In this document: positions 51,501 to 59,317 of the stretch, one piece after another
How the letters are laid out: the number at the start of each line of letters is the position of its first letter
How positions within the stretch are numbered: position 1 is the first letter of the stretch
Source: Rhizobacter sp. OV335
GTDB lineage: Bacteria > Pseudomonadota > Gammaproteobacteria > Burkholderiales > Burkholderiaceae_C
NCBI RefSeq assembly: GCF_900142965.1
Contig: NZ_FRCQ01000028.1
Coordinates: forward strand, 40,181-104,180
Direction: 5' to 3'
Length of the DNA stretch: 64,000 nucleotides
Translations under genes and position numbers: made by a program
Notes under the pieces: generated by a model
What the model saw: only the letters and a program-made list of their open reading frames with translations
Database searches by the model: none
What the model was told of the DNA's origin: nothing

Positions 51501-53278
51501 CCGAGTCGTTCCAGCAACTCGATGGCACAGGCCAGCCGCTCTACCGCAGCCGCATTCCGTTGATCGAGGGTGCCGACCGCGTGCCCTTCACCTGGGATTT
51601 CGCGTTCCTCATCTGCGACGAGGACAAATGGAATCGCCGAAGCGCACTGAAGCTGGACGCGGGCCTCCTGTGCGAGTGGGGCCGCGAACGACCCCTGTCC
51701 CACGTCGGCGATGTCTGGAAGGGCCTGCACAGGCTCAAGAGCGACGACACCTCGACCCAGGCGATCCAGCGCTCGCCGTGGCCGAATGACGCGTCCGCGC
51801 CCGTGGTGCCGTGGCGAGCCTTCATCGGTGCGTGCCGCGTCGTCGCCGATGCCGAACGCAACGGCCGTGATCGCGCGCCGGTGGCGCTGGACATCGCCGG
51901 TGCGTCGCTGGCCTCGACGGTGAGCCTGTTGTTCGAGATCTGGATTTCGGAGATCGTCCGGGACGCGAACCGGATACTGGCACTGTCCGAACGCGCCACG
52001 TGCACGGCGGCGTCGCTCGACAAGCTGGACCAGGCCAGGCAGTGGGCCGAAGAGGCGCTGTCGAACGTCAAGTGCCTGTCGATGGAGTTCTTCTCCGGGC
52101 TGAAGGCGGAAGATCGCGATCCCGACAGCCAGGGTCCGTTCAATCGCCTGCTGCAGTTCATCCAGGGCAGCGAGACACGCCGTTCGATGGAGAACCGCTT
52201 CCATGTCGACGGGGAGCGCCAACCGCTGGAGGTGGCGTGTCCCCCGTGCCCTCCCCTGCCTCCGCCGCGCGATGAGGGCGAACCGGAGGCCGGGATACTC
52301 CACTGGGAATCCAGTTGGGAGGAGGCATGGCGCGCGCTGCTGCTGCAGCTCGAATTCGGCGATGGCTATGCGCTCCAGCTCTACAAGGCCTGGCTGCTGC
52401 TGTCCGACGCGCTCGACATGCCCCGCATGCGCGATCACTGCGAGGTCGACCACATGCCGGCGCAGCCACGCGAGGAGCCGGATGCGGTGGCGACCCGCCA
52501 CTACTACACGACCGCCTGCGACGAGACGAGGCGCATCGCCGAAGCCAATCGCGAGAGCGTGAATCCGCGTCGCCTGATGCCGGTGCGGATGCCAGGGCAC
52601 TTCACTATGCGTGGTGACTGGTTCCTCGCCGTGGCGCGCGGCAGCCGCTCGAATCGGCTGGCCGACATGGCCCTGGACCTGCTCACCAGCCGCCGCGCCA
52701 ACCGCACGCGGTTGGAGATGGGCCTGGGGCTGCCGACACGCGACCTGTTGCACGGCGAGGCCCTCGGCCACATCCGCACCGGTCTCACCGTGTCGCCGAA
52801 CGGCGACCACATGCATGTCTCCTACGGCAAGCTGCTGTGGCTCGGAGGCGAGTACGCGCTGCCGGCGCCTGCGCCGGGCCCTGACAACGGCAAGCCCTGG
52901 TACGAACTGGCCAGCGCGGCCGGGACGGCAGGTCACACCGAGCCGGCAAGCACGCTCGACCCGTTCGGCACCGAGTCGTTCTTCTGGTTGTTCCGATCGG
53001 GCTTCGACCACTACTACAGGTACGACCCGCTGATGCGCAACTGGGTGGCCCGGCTCGTCGCATGGACGGCCGGATTCGACGAGCACGAGCTCCAGAGTCC
53101 CGGCACGCTGCGCGGCTGCAGCGCCTACGACAAGCTGTCGCGCGGCAGCTTTCCCCACGATGCAGCGATCTCGCCGAAGCGCTTCGCTCCTCGGCTCGAA
53201 GGGCTTCGCCTGGAGCTCGGAGGCCTGACGGCGGATCCGGTCGCGGGATCGCCGGTCGTGGCGGCGGAAGACCGCTGA
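48560..53278 (+). CDS. Giant multi-domain KaiC/RAD55-like protein, unknown function
   Basis: The 1,572-residue protein opens with a KaiC-like domain: PLPFGIPMLDELFG (15-27), Walker A GQDGTGKS (60-67), Walker B NLLIIDS (224-230) and the KaiC-type tail RGRSFASGEHPYEI (311-324). A second KaiC-like unit follows (about 388-600; FGIRFLDDLLAPS). Its P-loop is degenerate (GDGGTHKEE), so it is probably not an ATPase. The remaining 970 residues include LGVTALLVDTDHGRPDML near 760 and THVFVVDGFWALKK near 930, perhaps a third RecA-like fold, then a long unassigned part. No transmembrane segment is evident. It overlaps the PilT-like ATPase gene by 11 bases. ATG 48560 matches the KaiC-like beginning. Confidence 0.8.
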   Translation: MANDVATDAEGIAPLPFGIPMLDELFGLNDEHDLLFPKDSNAQVAKPAYLAKPTSLAIVGQDGTGKSIFALHLASTYMAMHGRWLAVTNKRGAVAPPRVFYLSSDLGFRVAERAWSEFGLDNPWRHHRPFIRHAERQFRRKLTQPGRESDAVRIDLVQTVATMDDLEGKDGQVSVTGFIEGEPGKPARQAVAFLDLCEFTTGDDWLFATRLVSSIERQPQAAPNLLIIDSVEGFETLVGEQNAFGERMSRRARIAQLVRASAGGWHVVMLVEEPENGKRHPEEYIADSVLHLRRHSRGEMVRRLLEIEKCRGRSFASGEHPYEIRSGRGTSTGQWENPDDPRAKTHSAFGLKREATPYVQIFASLNYLSRKFSANVPRPEDENRRQADKRIEFGIRFLDDLLAPSLPSPGAKRSGGGGIAAGSIASLIGDGGTHKEELAACYLLHQFAQFSGAVAQAVQIATSWTAKRRSHAADAAGLRDLSFVHHVRMQGHPRLGDRWLETLPHLEGLIENVTKGGYRLKREMGEDVRADRPTAVCEGDLLPYKTRWDEFAFYDEDDHATGIDDQLVAAMSLLRLSGALLTPVVYVTTRDVDSSQFSWSIVKAQEKDLRKALTGFESIPFEVLIWQLRRIIERFVIVRRIDSVDLTAPQLWQIVDSCVQQGLDLVGREEPRRAEVIGFKGAGEVRVVISDLRHIRDILPDVAADPLFLSVLVFRLRRLGVTALLVDTDHGRPDMLLQPGSLALRAMVDLQILTWRVPFFGEERVAIAVSPRQGDRDHGVIRELVSRRPDPAPPDATTIARVPARGMLPADVHVDPHFELYADVERGNPQPVPLLISLWGETEAFRRYATQENELFRRLFTGVDDPACVVKAHDTASYSALRDFAHLMVDTRLPYTHVFVVDGFWALKKRASLRPQADYLFESLESDATGEAARAARANGAGHEPDADPHAHRYSAGSDVYGLFARVPKPDGSKQSLRSRAESFQQLDGTGQPLYRSRIPLIEGADRVPFTWDFAFLICDEDKWNRRSALKLDAGLLCEWGRERPLSHVGDVWKGLHRLKSDDTSTQAIQRSPWPNDASAPVVPWRAFIGACRVVADAERNGRDRAPVALDIAGASLASTVSLLFEIWISEIVRDANRILALSERATCTAASLDKLDQARQWAEEALSNVKCLSMEFFSGLKAEDRDPDSQGPFNRLLQFIQGSETRRSMENRFHVDGERQPLEVACPPCPPLPPPRDEGEPEAGILHWESSWEEAWRALLLQLEFGDGYALQLYKAWLLLSDALDMPRMRDHCEVDHMPAQPREEPDAVATRHYYTTACDETRRIAEANRESVNPRRLMPVRMPGHFTMRGDWFLAVARGSRSNRLADMALDLLTSRRANRTRLEMGLGLPTRDLLHGEALGHIRTGLTVSPNGDHMHVSYGKLLWLGGEYALPAPAPGPDNGKPWYELASAAGTAGHTEPASTLDPFGTESFFWLFRSGFDHYYRYDPLMRNWVARLVAWTAGFDEHELQSPGTLRGCSAYDKLSRGSFPHDAAISPKRFAPRLEGLRLELGGLTADPVAGSPVVAAEDR

Positions 53279-53305
53279 TCGGACGCGATCCGCTTTGCGG
53301 CAGGC

Positions 53306-53863
53306 TCACAACGAGGGTCCGAAAGTCGGCAGGCCGGACGGGCTCAGGCTTTCTCTTGGCGAATAGAGGTCAGCCCATGAAAGCTGCTCATCGACAAATT
53401 CATCCAGTTCCGACTCGTCGAGGAACGAGATCAACGCTCCCAGCTTCACCTGTCCCCGGCAAAGCGCCAATGCAGCCAGGATCACTCGCACGGTCAGAGG
53501 GTCGTCTTGTAGAGGCAAATCATTCAACGCGAGGCGCTGCATCCCGCGAATTGCCATGAAGTAGTCGTCGGCCACCCAGCCCGGCAGAGCCGGGTTCGAT
53601 GTCCTATGCCGCTCGATTTCGATCGTGGAAACCAGCGCATAGAAATTCCAGGATCGCTGGCCCGACTTGGCAGCGATCTCGACAAGGTGCGGTACGGCCG
53701 CATACGAAGCCTCTCCCACATCACCCTGATGATGAAGTTCACTCCAGAGTTCGTCCCAAGTGTCGTGACCCTGCCCAAGCTTTGAAAGAGCAGCCGATGG
53801 ATCGTATGGCACTCGATAGCCACCGCGCAGCGCGGCCCACTTCGTGTCGAACAGAGGCAGCAT
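53306..53863 (-). CDS. Unknown protein, helical repeat-like
   Basis: The 185-residue protein has no export signal. Its sequence (GGYRVPYDPSAAL, LHHQGDVGEASYAAVPHLVEIA and a second helical half) reads like a short alpha-helical repeat protein. Proteins with this look are sometimes immunity proteins, but no toxin is adjacent and I do not assign a function. It is convergent with the giant KaiC-like gene, 27 bases away, and its base composition is somewhat less GC-rich. Confidence 0.65.
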   Translation of the reverse strand: MLPLFDTKWAALRGGYRVPYDPSAALSKLGQGHDTWDELWSELHHQGDVGEASYAAVPHLVEIAAKSGQRSWNFYALVSTIEIERHRTSNPALPGWVADDYFMAIRGMQRLALNDLPLQDDPLTVRVILAALALCRGQVKLGALISFLDESELDEFVDEQLSWADLYSPRESLSPSGLPTFGPSL

Positions 53864-53988
53864 TCAGTGCGTCCTTGGTCAAAGGCGGTCACTCAAACTT
53901 GACGTTGAGCCGTTCGAAAACGGTCGTTGCCGAAAACCCGCTCCTGGCCGTCATCGGTCTACGGCTCCCCATGGAAGACGACATGACG

Positions 53989-54897
53989 TCACGCCTTCCC
54001 GCGTGCTTCCTTCTTCGCTTTTCGCGTCTCCTCGGCCAGGATGCCGGCTGCCCGCCAGTGCACGAACTCGTCCGGCGTCTCGAGCGTGACGCGGCCCCAG
54101 GCGCCGCTTCGGAAGTCGTTCAATGCTACCTCAGCGGCCTTCTGCATGTTCACGCGGCCACCGGGCAGCAGGCCGCCGCGCTTGCGGCCCACTTCGGCCA
54201 GCAATGCCTCGTCGGTCATCGCCGAGAAGCCGGCAAGCTTGTAGCGCGCCACCAATCGGTCCGCGTAGCGATGGCGCACGCGAGCCAGCAGCGCCATCGC
54301 TACCTCTTCCTCGTCATAAGCATTGCGGCCGATGCCGCCGCTCGCCGCCAGGTTGTACCCACCCTGCGCGGTGAGGATTCGCGGCCACAGCATGCCCGGT
54401 GTGTCAAACAGGAAAAAGTCGTTGGCCAGCAGGATCTTCTGCTCCAGCTTGGTGATGCCCGGCTCGTCGCCCGTCTTGGCTGTGCGCTGGCCGCTGAGTG
54501 TGTTGACCAGCGTCGACTTGCCCACGTTGGGAATACCGCAAATCAACACCCGCACCGGCTTGACCATGCCGCCGCGATGCGGGGCAAGCGCCCGGCACAC
54601 CGCGATCAGCGCACGCGCCGGCGCGGTGGTGCTGGCGTCCAGCCCCAGCGAACGGGTGCCGGGCAACGCCTGGTAATGCGCCAGCCAAAGCTCGGAGATC
54701 TCCGGATCTGCGAGGTCCTGCTTGTTCAATACCTTCAGCGCAGGCTTGCCTGCCGTCAGTTCGGCCAGCAAGGGATTGGTGCTCGAGCCCGGTAGCCGTG
54801 CGTCGAGCAACTCGATCACCACGTCGATCTCCGGCAGGCGATCGGCGATGGCCTTGCGGGTCGTGTGCATGTGGCCTGGGAACCACTGGATGGTCAT
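53989..54897 (-). CDS. Ribosome biogenesis GTPase, YlqF/RbgA family
   Basis: The 302-residue protein is a circularly permuted GTPase: G4 NKQD at residues 58-61 comes before G1 GIPNVGKST (121-129) and G3 DTPG (165-168). The N-terminus WFPGHMHTTRKAI and the C-terminal region with GRVTLETPDEF match RbgA/YlqF, which helps 50S ribosome assembly in Firmicutes. Homologues are common in betaproteobacteria. ATG 54897 is chosen as it starts the conserved MTIQWFPGHM. A Lys/Arg-rich tail ends the protein. Confidence 0.9.
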   Translation of the reverse strand: MTIQWFPGHMHTTRKAIADRLPEIDVVIELLDARLPGSSTNPLLAELTAGKPALKVLNKQDLADPEISELWLAHYQALPGTRSLGLDASTTAPARALIAVCRALAPHRGGMVKPVRVLICGIPNVGKSTLVNTLSGQRTAKTGDEPGITKLEQKILLANDFFLFDTPGMLWPRILTAQGGYNLAASGGIGRNAYDEEEVAMALLARVRHRYADRLVARYKLAGFSAMTDEALLAEVGRKRGGLLPGGRVNMQKAAEVALNDFRSGAWGRVTLETPDEFVHWRAAGILAEETRKAKKEARGKA

Positions 54898-55158
54898 GGA
54901 AGTGCTGCTTTCTGTTCTCGCGGATGGCCGCATCGGGAGGGCGCAGGGCGATCGTCACCGATCGTATCCCGGGGTTTTCTTTGCCCCTGCCTGAAGGTCG
55001 ATATCGATGCTACCGTCGTCGGCGCTCCAATCCGAACTTCGTCAGGCAATGATGAGGGCAGCATCGGCAGGCCGACATTCACGGCAGGCTGGTGCGCAGC
55101 GGCGCGGGGCCGAGGAACTTCACACCTAGATCGTGGAAGTCGAGATGACAGCGCGCCC

Positions 55159-55944
55159 TCAACTGGGTTTGCGGAAGCGGTAAATGATGCGGTCAGTCTT
55201 TCCGCGAATCGCGGGATCGAGCGACAGCTTCGAATGATCGTCGGCGGGGTTGCGCAGCAGATCGGACTCGGCTTCGAGCTTAAACCCCGCGCGCTCGAAA
55301 TCCGCGCGGAGCACCGCCGGGTCGATGCGGTGGAGCTTTCTGACGACCGCGCGTGTGTCGCCGCCGGGCGCGGCGACATGATCGACGACGCCGACAATCC
55401 CGCCTGGCTTGGTCGCCGCGAAGATTTTGGCGAGGAACGCGTGCGGGTCCATCCGCGGAAACTGGAACTGTTCGTTCTCCCAATAGGTGTCGTGATAGAC
55501 GAGGTGCATTAGCACAAAGTCGAAGCTCGCAGGGTCGAGCGTCAGATCGGCGGCGGTGCTCGAGATCAGGCGGGCACTGGGAACGCGCGCGATCAGGCTG
55601 GCAAAGTTCTTCTTGCCTGCATCGTCGAGCAGATTGGCGGGCTCCCACGCGACCACCGCACCCTTGGGACCAACCGCGCGGCCCATGATCTCGGCGTAAT
55701 AGCCGACGCGCGTGAATGGGGCCGTGGTCCCGGTGAACAGGTCGAGCGCGCGGTCGCCCTGTTCAAGCCCGAGAAACTTCAGCACCTCGACGGGCTTGCG
55801 GCTTTCGTCGAGCGCGACCGCCTCGGCCGGCCTCCCGGGAGCGGCGACGGCCGCCCGCACATCGGCGGGAGCGGCTTGGACTGTCGCCATAGCCCGTGGC
55901 GCGGCGAGTATCAGCGAGAGCAGGAGCGGCTTCAGAATACGCAT
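55159..55944 (-). CDS. Exported SAM-dependent methyltransferase-like protein
   Basis: The 261-residue protein has a signal peptide (MRILKPLLLSLILAAPRAMA) before a class I methyltransferase-like fold. The SAM-binding region is divergent: ALDLFTGTTAPFTRVGYYAEIMG replaces a GxGxG loop, followed by VVAWEPAN and DFVLMHLVYHDT. Methyltransferases with signal peptides recur in some alphaproteobacteria, and how they get SAM is unclear. Its ATG follows the stop of a scar ORF directly (TAA-ATG). Base use differs from the core genes, which hints at transfer. Confidence 0.75.
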   Translation of the reverse strand: MRILKPLLLSLILAAPRAMATVQAAPADVRAAVAAPGRPAEAVALDESRKPVEVLKFLGLEQGDRALDLFTGTTAPFTRVGYYAEIMGRAVGPKGAVVAWEPANLLDDAGKKNFASLIARVPSARLISSTAADLTLDPASFDFVLMHLVYHDTYWENEQFQFPRMDPHAFLAKIFAATKPGGIVGVVDHVAAPGGDTRAVVRKLHRIDPAVLRADFERAGFKLEAESDLLRNPADDHSKLSLDPAIRGKTDRIIYRFRKPS

Positions 55945-56079
55945 TTAGTTTTCTCCGATGGTGACGGTCACTGGAAGACGAAAGCGCCCACCGGACTCAG
56001 TCCGGAATGATGACCTTGTAGATCTTCCCGGGCTTGAGCCCATTTGCCCAAGCCCGATGAATGCCACTTCCATGTCCAT
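55945..56079 (-). pseudogene. Scar: start of a 6PGDH-type dehydrogenase fused to foreign sequence
   Basis: A start with ribosome site (AGGAG, then ATG at 56079 or 56073) encodes MEVAFIGLGQMG, the NAD-binding beginning of a 3-hydroxyisobutyrate/6-phosphogluconate dehydrogenase. The similarity then stops. In the next frame the codons NGLKPGKIYKVIIPD end at a TGA (55999-55997) and look like the tail of some other protein. The frame from the ATG ends at 55945 as a 42-residue nonsense ORF. This reads as a deletion that removed a dehydrogenase gene between the quinone reductase and the methyltransferase. Confidence 0.45.
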
Positions 56080-56083
56080 CTCC

Positions 56084-56872
56084 TTATGCGTCGACCAGAT
56101 TGGCAACGTGCGCGACGAGGCCGGTTTGGCCCGGCGCAACATGGTCGGCCATGGTGTGGCGATCGGGGAAGTCGCCGCCGTTTTGCGAACGGAAGGGAAT
56201 CGGCTTGTCAATGAATAGCCCGGCAAGACGCACACGCCATGCTGCCTTGATCGCGTCCATTTCCTCCGACGTGGAAACGGGACCCGCGCCATAGACCGCG
56301 TGTGTCGGGAGCACGTCCATGCCGGGGTAGAACAGTGCGCCGTGGGTGAGCGGAAAGAGGAGTTGATCGATCGGGCCGTTGATGCCGCGCGGACCATAGT
56401 CGGCGGCCGGCCCACCCGCCATAACATTTACCAGCGCCCGCTTGCCCTTCAGGATGCCGTCGCCAAAGCGATATTCATTGGTGCCGTTCTTGTACCCGTA
56501 GGCGAAGCCAAAGGCATAGACACGATCGATCCAGCCTTTCAGGATGGCCGGCAAGCCGTACCACCAGAGCGGAAACTGCAGGATCACCGCATCGACAGCG
56601 AGCAGCTTCGCCTGCTCCGCGGCGACATCCGCTGTCTGCTGGCCGGTTGCATAGGCATGACCTGATTCCATGATGTACGAAAGCCGCTCAGGATTAGTCC
56701 TGCTCGGAAAGTCCTCTGCATCGAAGACGGCCTTCCAGCGCATGCCATAGAGGTCAGACTGAATGACTTCGTGCCCCTGAGCGGTAAGGGCTTCGATCGA
56801 GACGTCGACCAGTTGGCGCGTCAGCGAGGTCGGCTCCGGGTGGGCGTAGACGATGAGAACTTTTTTGGCCAC
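56084..56872 (-). CDS. NAD(P)H dehydrogenase (quinone), flavodoxin-like fold
   Basis: The 262-residue protein belongs to the NQO1/KefF/MdaB family. The flavin-binding start VLIVYAHPEPTSLTRQLVD and the active-site segment LQFPLWWYGLPAILKGWIDR are intact. It would reduce quinones or similar compounds with two electrons, limiting radical formation. The start is a GTG at 56872, 8 bases after GGAGAG; longer frames upstream have no family match. It is divergent from a LysR regulator and probably controlled by it. Confidence 0.88.
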   Translation of the reverse strand: MAKKVLIVYAHPEPTSLTRQLVDVSIEALTAQGHEVIQSDLYGMRWKAVFDAEDFPSRTNPERLSYIMESGHAYATGQQTADVAAEQAKLLAVDAVILQFPLWWYGLPAILKGWIDRVYAFGFAYGYKNGTNEYRFGDGILKGKRALVNVMAGGPAADYGPRGINGPIDQLLFPLTHGALFYPGMDVLPTHAVYGAGPVSTSEEMDAIKAAWRVRLAGLFIDKPIPFRSQNGGDFPDRHTMADHVAPGQTGLVAHVANLVDA

Positions 56873-56955
56873 GGTGCGGCTCTCCAAGCGGTTTGCAATG
56901 GCTGCATCGTGGTCTTTGTCGCTGTATATGTGAAATCGATTGTGTTCTACCCTAC

Positions 56956-56972
56956 TATCCACGCGATGGATA
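56956..56972. promoter_or_regulatory. Palindrome over the LysR gene start
   Basis: TATCCA at 56956-56961 and TGGATA at 56967-56972 form an inverted repeat around CGCGA; the right arm overlaps the ATG at 56966. It may be a site for autoregulation between the divergent quinone reductase and LysR genes. This is inferred from position only. Confidence 0.4.
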
Positions 56973-57940
56973 ATGGACGCCTCGATCTCAATTTGCTGCT
57001 GACTCTTGAAGCCCTCCTGGCCGAGCGGAATGTGACAAAGGCGGCCGCGCGACTTCACCTGAGTCAGCCAGCAGTGAGCGCACAGTTGAGCCGCCTTCGG
57101 GATGTGTTCGACGACCCCCTGCTTATCCCGGCCCACCGCGGGATGACGCCTACGGCCAAGGCGCTCGACCTACTCGGCCCGCTGCGAGAAGCGCTAGATC
57201 AACTGCGAATTACCTTCCATTCCCACAAAGACTTCTCGCCGACGCGAGGGAAGCTGACAGTCACGGTTGCGTGCACGGACTACGTGCAGGCTGCGGTCCT
57301 GATGCCGTTCGCGGTGGCGTTGAGGGAGCGCGCGCCTGGGGTGCGCCTCGCCATTCGCCATTGGGACCCTGCTTCGATGGAGCAACAGCTAAGTCGTGGC
57401 GAGATCGACTTGGCTATCACCACGCCCGACCCCAGTCAGGTGCATCTGCGAACCTGCCACCTATTCACAGAGACCTACGTCCTCATCGGTCGACGAGATC
57501 ATCCAAGTCTCAGGCCCGGGCTTACGGCCGAAGAGTTCGCGAAACTGGAACATGTAATCGTTTCACCGTCGGGCGGCGCCTTCACGACGCCGATCGACGA
57601 GGCGCTGGCAGCGCTTGGGCATAAACGCCAAGTCGTTATGTCGGCAGCGTCCTTCCTCTTTGTCCCCGAGATCGTTTCGTCTAGCGATCTTGTCGCCCTT
57701 GTGCCGAGGCGGCAACTACGAGGGCAGGCGGACCGTCTCGTCTTGGTCGATATCCCTTGGCTTTCGGAGCAGTTCGACATCAGCTTGATATGGCACGAAC
57801 GCACCCATGGACACGCTGGCCATCGCTGGATTCGGGATCTAGTTGTCGAGGTCGCTGCTGACGAAGGCAAAGGCGTGCGCATGCCGGATTTAGCCCGAGC
57901 AGGCAGGGCGACCAAGGCCGCCGCTCGGGGTCGGACGTAG
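56966..57940 (+). CDS. LysR-family regulator next to quinone reductase
   Basis: The 324-residue protein has a LysR winged helix at its start (LDLNLLLTLEALLAERNVTK, then LHLSQPAVSAQLSRLRD) and an effector-binding domain typical of the NodD/LinR branch (GKLTVTVACTDYVQAAVLMP). ATG 56966 gives the normal LysR N-terminus. The last 25 residues are a basic tail (Ala/Arg/Gly). The divergent quinone reductase is the likely target. Its codon use is less GC-biased than that of the core genes, consistent with the surrounding accessory zone. Confidence 0.9.
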   Translation: MDNGRLDLNLLLTLEALLAERNVTKAAARLHLSQPAVSAQLSRLRDVFDDPLLIPAHRGMTPTAKALDLLGPLREALDQLRITFHSHKDFSPTRGKLTVTVACTDYVQAAVLMPFAVALRERAPGVRLAIRHWDPASMEQQLSRGEIDLAITTPDPSQVHLRTCHLFTETYVLIGRRDHPSLRPGLTAEEFAKLEHVIVSPSGGAFTTPIDEALAALGHKRQVVMSAASFLFVPEIVSSSDLVALVPRRQLRGQADRLVLVDIPWLSEQFDISLIWHERTHGHAGHRWIRDLVVEVAADEGKGVRMPDLARAGRATKAAARGRT

Positions 57941-58275
57941 CCGGCCACCGCTGGGCAGAGCGAACGTCGGCCTCCGGTCGCTGAATCCCTCGAAGCCGAT
58001 GTCGGCTCCGGGTCGATAGCTCCGCTTCGCGGCTCGCGACAGCAGCCATTCGACCAGGTCAGCGCCGCCATGGCAGCCCCATCCGCTCGCGCGTTGCTGA
58101 ACGACCGATCCGGCGCGTTGCGGAGGACTCGCCGCGAGGTGCGACGAAGGTCTCCTCTCGGTCAGAGCTGTCGTTCAGCCGCCGTCCCTGACCGACCGCA
58201 ACCAGTCTGCTGCGGTCGGTCGGCTCAAGATACGCGCACTCTCAATCTCAAGCCATCGAGCTCTGAGCAGCCGCC
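57941..58275. other. Gene-free stretch with decayed sequence
   Basis: The 335 bases between the LysR stop and the GGDEF remnant hold no reading frame I can support. The only structured element is the strong hairpin at 58190-58221. The stretch looks like remains of past rearrangement next to two pseudogenes. Confidence 0.5.
58190..58221. repeat. Perfect 11-bp stem hairpin
   Basis: GACCGACCGCA at 58190-58200 pairs fully with TGCGGTCGGTC at 58211-58221 around a 10-base loop. There is no T-run. It may be a terminator-like element, a protein-binding site or the end of a lost mobile element. Confidence 0.5.
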
Positions 58276-58600
58276 TTAAACCGGATGAGTGCGTTGCCTC
58301 GGATTGCCCAATCCTGAGCGCCCTGCGGCCTCGTCGGCGTCGGCGCCCTCGCGGAATACTTCGAGCCACAATGCGTCCTTTCCAGCCTGCTTGGCCAGGT
58401 ACATCAAACCGTCCGCTGCATGCAGCATCTCGACAATTGGACGGTCCGCCACAGCGAACCAGGCCACGCCCACGCTTGCCGTCACTCCTGGGAAAACGCC
58501 TAGATCCCGTCGCAGGGTTGCGGATATGCGCCGATCGGCATGCGCAGCGGCGTCCGCGTCGATTTCCGGGAGCAGGAGAAGGATGCGCATATCTTCTCGA
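58276..58600 (-). pseudogene. C-terminal remnant of a GGDEF protein
   Basis: On the minus strand, codons from about 58590 to 58276 encode the part of a diguanylate cyclase that follows the GGDEF signature: [29 protein letters not shown], then ADGLMYLAKQAGKDALW and a stop. The signature and everything before it are gone. Upstream the open frame is only the antisense of the ybdK pseudogene, so the joint lies at about 58590-58605. Confidence 0.7.
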
Positions 58601-59281
58601 AGCCGCGGTTCAAGGAAGTCTCCGTCCTGTACGGCTACCTGGCGAAGCAGTTCACGATCTTTGGGCAACACATCCACGTCGGCTGCGCATCGGGCGACGA
58701 CGCGATGTTCCTGCTGCATTCCCTGAACCGCTATGTGCCGCACTTCATCGCCCTGGCCGCATCGTCGCCGTTCGTTCAGCGCAAGGACACGCTGTTCAAC
58801 TCCGCAAGGCTGAACTCTGTCTTTGCCTTCCCGCTCAGCGGGAGAGCGCCCTTCACGCTGAGCTGGGACGACTTCGCCCACGGCTATTTCGCGCGCATGT
58901 CGAGCGCGCCGCAGCGTTGGCTGGCTACCTGCAGTGCCTCTGCGCCATGCTTCTCGAACACGCGGAACCAGATCCCGCGGAGAACGACTACCTCGTCTAC
59001 AACTACAACCGCTTCCAGGCCTGCCGATTCGGGCTGGACGGCCTCGTAGTCCATCCGAAGACCTATGAATCGATACCACTTCGAGATGACATCCTGACCC
59101 CATCGATCGCTTGGCGGCCCGGCCGGGCCAGGGCATCTCCGTTGCGCTGGATCACGTCAGACGGGTCTGCTCCGGTGGGAGCGATGCCAGCTACTTGCGT
59201 CGGCAGTACGAGAGCCGCGGCAGCTCGGAAGGCATGGTTGACGCCGCGATCTCGCGCTTTCGTGACGCAGCAAACGATTGA
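58600..59281 (+). pseudogene. Broken ybdK-type carboxylate-amine ligase (GCS2)
   Basis: The N-terminus is missing. From about 58605, [34 protein letters not shown] and [14 protein letters not shown] match the glutamate-cysteine ligase type 2 family. At about 58900 (FARM) the frame shifts directly to [14 protein letters not shown], skipping the segment with the family's KDFYWDIRPKPEFGT-type catalytic region. A second shift near 59095 moves to the frame ISVALDHVRRV...SDASYLRRQYESRG, ending at TGA 59279-59281. One 5' loss and two frameshifts make this a clear pseudogene. Confidence 0.75.
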
Positions 59282-59317
59282 AGCAATCGCTGGCCGTTGT
59301 CGGCCGTAGACGCGGGG

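Noticed and set aside
49649..53158. Minus-strand open frame of 1,169 codons opposite the giant KaiC-like gene
   Set aside because: Composition is Arg/His/Ala-rich without domains; the plus strand has KaiC motifs and a coupled start.
48560..53278. Circadian KaiC
   Set aside because: No kaiA or kaiB is present, the second domain lacks its P-loop and the protein is three times longer than KaiC.
58540..59049. An intact 169-residue gene
   Set aside because: Its first part is antisense of the GGDEF remnant and its last part is out of frame with the ybdK family; it is a piece of a pseudogene.
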